In this document: in pieces, positions 61,392-64,000 of the stretch
Layout of the letters: each line of letters opens with the position of its first letter
How positions within the stretch are numbered: position 1 is the first letter of the stretch
Origin: Cavenderia fasciculata
Lineage: Eukaryota; Evosea; Eumycetozoa; Acytosteliales; Cavenderiaceae
Assembly (NCBI RefSeq): GCF_000203815.1
Contig: NW_004457735.1
Span: forward strand, 744,001 to 808,000
Length of the DNA stretch: 64,000 nt
Direction of reading: 5' to 3'
Notes under the pieces: model-generated
What the model saw: the letters and a program-made list of their open reading frames with translations, nothing else
Database searches by the model: none
Told to the model about the DNA's origin: nothing
Position numbers and translations under genes: made by a program

Positions 61392-61934
61392 ATGACAACA
61401 TTAAAGTCAGGTAGACTCCCACCAGAAGTAAATAGAATATTGTTTGTAAAGTAAGTAAAAGTGAATGAAAGAATGAAAAAAGATAGTAATTGAACAAGTT
61501 ATACTTATACTTTTACTTTTACCTATCTCTCTCTATCTCTACTCTTGCCTTATCGAAGAAACTTACCATTTAAAATCACATCAAATGAAATATACGAGTT
61601 GTTTGGGTCTTATGGAAGTATAAGACAAGTTAGATTGTAAGTGTGCTATGCAATAATAACATATACATATGATGTAATGTAATGTAATCTTTACTAACAT
61701 CTCTTTCTTCTTCTTGACAGGGGTAATGTAAGCGAAACAATGGGTACAGCATTTGTTGTTTACGATGATATATACGATGCAAAAACAGCATGTGATCATT
61801 TATCTGGATACAATTTAGGTGGTCGTTATCTAGTGGTTCTCTATCATCAACCACAAAAGCAAGCAAAGAAATTAGATTTATTAAAAAAGAAACAAGAGAT
61901 GGAGTTGATGAAACAAAAGTTTGGAATAGAGTAA
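61392..61934 (+). CDS. sf3b6: SF3B6 (SF3b p14), branch-point-adjacent splicing factor
   Basis: Exons 61392-61450, 61559-61636 and 61721-61934 join to 116 residues. The protein aligns along its whole length with human p14: [56 protein letters not shown] and [15 protein letters not shown]. It is a single RRM with RNP2 (ILFVKNL) and RNP1 (GTAFVVY). The aromatic residue that contacts the branch adenosine is preserved in RNP2/RNP1 as expected. p14 sits in the SF3b core of U2 snRNP through SF3B1. The two introns fall within the RRM. Confidence 0.95.
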
Positions 61935-62605
61935 TTGAATCAACATCGTATCAACTGACCGACCGAAAAATAACAATAACAACAACGAGGGCAATATTTA
62001 TAAATGGAATCTTTACAAAGTTTGGATGGATATCTGTTCTTTTGGGGAGCCACAGACATATATACATTCGGATAAAATATGGCGTGGCTATATAGCGTAA
62101 ATCACACTGTTAACTTGTAAATATTCATATACACTTACTTTTTAAAACAATAATAAACAACTCCAATATATTTATAAAACCAATACATATTTATGACAGG
62201 TCCAGGTTCTTGGCGCCAACAAACAACCTGAAAGTACATAATCTTTCCAAGTTTAAGATATTTGCCTCATATTTAATAGATAACACCTTGTTATTCCTCA
62301 TTCCGAAATTTTATACGATGCAAATCAATTTTTTGAAAAATCAATACCTTTTGAACGAGGTGGGTTAAAAAAAAAAAAAAAAAACAAAGTTAGATGAAGA
62401 TCACCAATTCATCTTATGAAAATATGAATATATTAAGAATAATAAAGAAACATAGAGTATTAAACAAAACATGTAATGATATCTTTGTAGAGATTACATA
62501 CAACAATTGATTAACACTGTAATTTCTTTCCGTTTTATAATCAAGTCGTAGTGGGAGGTCTTCCATTAGAGGATGAAGATGTTATTTTTTTGTTAATTAT
62601 TTTAT
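61935..62605. other. Spacer between SF3B6 and family copy C
   Basis: 671 bp, AT-rich, between convergent genes. An A homopolymer lies at about 62368-62384. A possible AATAAACAAC polyadenylation context follows SF3B6. No gene is seen. Confidence 0.45.
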
Positions 62606-64000
62606 TTATTTTAATTTATTTTCTTTTAATAGTTTTAATTTCTTGATGATATCTTTATGATAACTATGATCATAACTCTTTTTAAATACCAATATCAATC
62701 TATCAATCCATTCAAAATATGATATCTTTTCTGTTGTTGGTGATATTGTAATGATTGGTGGTACAATAGGATTGGCTAGATTATAGAAATCTACTACCAA
62801 CTCGACTCCAGACTTGGAAAGGTGCTCTGATTCCATATTTTGATTGATACAATCGACGACCCTATCAATCACACGTGATGATATCATTTCAATAGTATTC
62901 CATTGATCGTCCATTGAAACTAGTATCTTTATCAAATCACCAACCTCTGTATGTCCATCCCCATAACCACCAGATTGTAGTTGTGTTTGTACAATCAAAT
63001 CGATGATTTGTAATATTTGATCGGTTGTAATGTTTCCTCCTGTAACTATTATTTGTCGGATCATTTCAGTAATCGCCCCCAAGATCGCTAGTAAATAGTA
63101 GTAGAGATGATAGGGGGAGGAGGAGGGAGGTGGTGCATTAAAAATATCGAGTATTTGTTGAAATAGTAGAGCGCATTCTTGGTGGTGTATACCTTTGTAT
63201 TCCACTGTTCTTGTGAATAGAATACTCAATAGCTCGGCAATCTTTGTTTTTTCAATGACATCTGATGTGTTCAGTTGGATGGCAATTGTGATTAAATGTT
63301 GAATGTATTGATTTGTTGCTTGATGTGGTTGTTTGTACATGATCAAAAAACTGTCTATACAAAAATACTCGATTTGTTGATCAATTATTCTTTTCATGAT
63401 TGTTGGTAAATAGATTGACAAGTTATTTGCCGAATCACCTATCCATTTAATCAGAGATCGTTCCACAAAGTGATTGATTTGAATTGGTTCATATTGTTGT
63501 GAAAATAATATTCGTTGAATTAATTGATTGGTCTCTTTGAATCCAAGTTGGTGAGTATGATTAAAAAAGCGAATCACCCCAGATAAAATGTCATCGTCAA
63601 TTTGAAAACGATCCAATAATGCAATGACTGTTGTTGATAATGCTTTTAAATTCTAAAAAAAATAAAGAATAGAATATTGATGATTAATAAATGAATTAAT
63701 ATTTGTGAGGGATTGATGTTGTTGTTGTTGAGGTTGATTGTTAACTGATCACTTGTCAACACCTACTGTTGTAAATTGAGGAACGGGATATCTTGTAATC
63801 AAGGCTAGAGCACGACTGATCACAACCTTTTGATTTGATTGAACCGACTTTAAAACGAGGTTGACAATATATTCTTGCCAAAATGGTTCAGTGGAAAAGA
63901 TTTGTTTAATCTGGATTCCAGGACTATCAGAACTATCATCACAAGCATTGATGAGAGAGTATAATAAACGAGGATGTGGTGGTGAAGCTTGATTGATAAT
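62606..64000 (-). CDS. Family A-E, copy C: 3' part (exons 4-5), rest beyond the window
   Basis: Exon 5 runs 63652-62606 and exon 4 runs from the window end to 63767, joined by a 114-bp intron in phase 0, as in copies A and B. The visible part encodes about 426 residues without a break: exon 4 with HPRLLYSLINACDDSSDS and EPFWQEYIVNLVLKSVQSNQ, exon 5 with LLDRFQIDDDILSGVIRFFN, IQRILFSQQYEP and VEYKGIHHQECALLFQQIL. The donor after exon 4 is GTAGGT, weaker than the GTATGT/GTAAGT in A and B. Exons 1-3 should lie just outside the window. Nothing in the visible part suggests a broken copy. Function unknown. Confidence 0.78.

Overview
The window is nuclear DNA of a dictyostelid social amoeba. The evidence is short T-rich introns with GTATGT/GTAAGT donors and T(n)AG acceptors, very AT-rich spacers, and long Asn (AAT) and Gln (CAA) runs inside proteins. 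There are also dictyostelid-type families: ankyrin-like proteins, a B-box protein with a kelch-like C terminus, and a Paramecium-surface-antigen-repeat protein. Coding DNA is less AT-rich than I would expect for D. discoideum, so a Heterostelium- or Cavenderia-like species is my guess, not a demonstration. All splice sites were read by eye; the multi-exon models below keep the frame unless stated.

Layout. 1-3.1 kb: 3' part of a PA14-like/MACPF gene. 3.4-6.0 kb: decayed coding pieces, including two broken copies (D, E) of an unrecognised gene family lying head to head. 6.2-17 kb: PSA-repeat surface protein, ankyrin-like protein, Ctf8, a 3-hydroxyisobutyryl-CoA hydrolase-like enzyme with a PTS2-like signal, XRCC4 and a second ankyrin-like protein. 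17.1-17.8 kb: a broken integrase fossil. 17.9-19.8 kb: SHQ1. 19.9-26.2 kb: two apparently intact tandem members (A, B) of the family. 26.4-36 kb: an importin-alpha-like protein without IBB domain, ubiquitin-activating enzyme E1, a tiny spliced gene and SRP54. 37-46 kb: a B-box/AT-hook/kelch-like protein, a two-SIS-domain protein, an FZL/bacterial-dynamin-like GTPase, fragments, and an S28 serine peptidase.

46.0-53.3 kb holds no convincing coding gene: it is a microsatellite-rich spacer with several good splice donors upstream of a class II histone deacetylase (53.3-56.9 kb). 57-62 kb: an unrecognised acidic coiled-coil protein whose two reading frames do not join, a probable mitochondrial protein, an Eaf7/MRGBP subunit and SF3B6. 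62.6-64 kb: a further family member (C), cut by the window end.

Most conserved genes are single-copy housekeeping functions: sister-chromatid cohesion (Ctf8), end joining (XRCC4), H/ACA RNP assembly (SHQ1), ubiquitin activation, SRP targeting, NuA4 (Eaf7) and splicing (SF3B6). Gene starts are often paired head to head over 150-300 bp, giving likely bidirectional promoters. The most novel item is family A-E: about 915 residues, five coding exons with conserved phases, at least five copies or fragments in 64 kb, no family I recognise, and signs of sequence exchange between copies.
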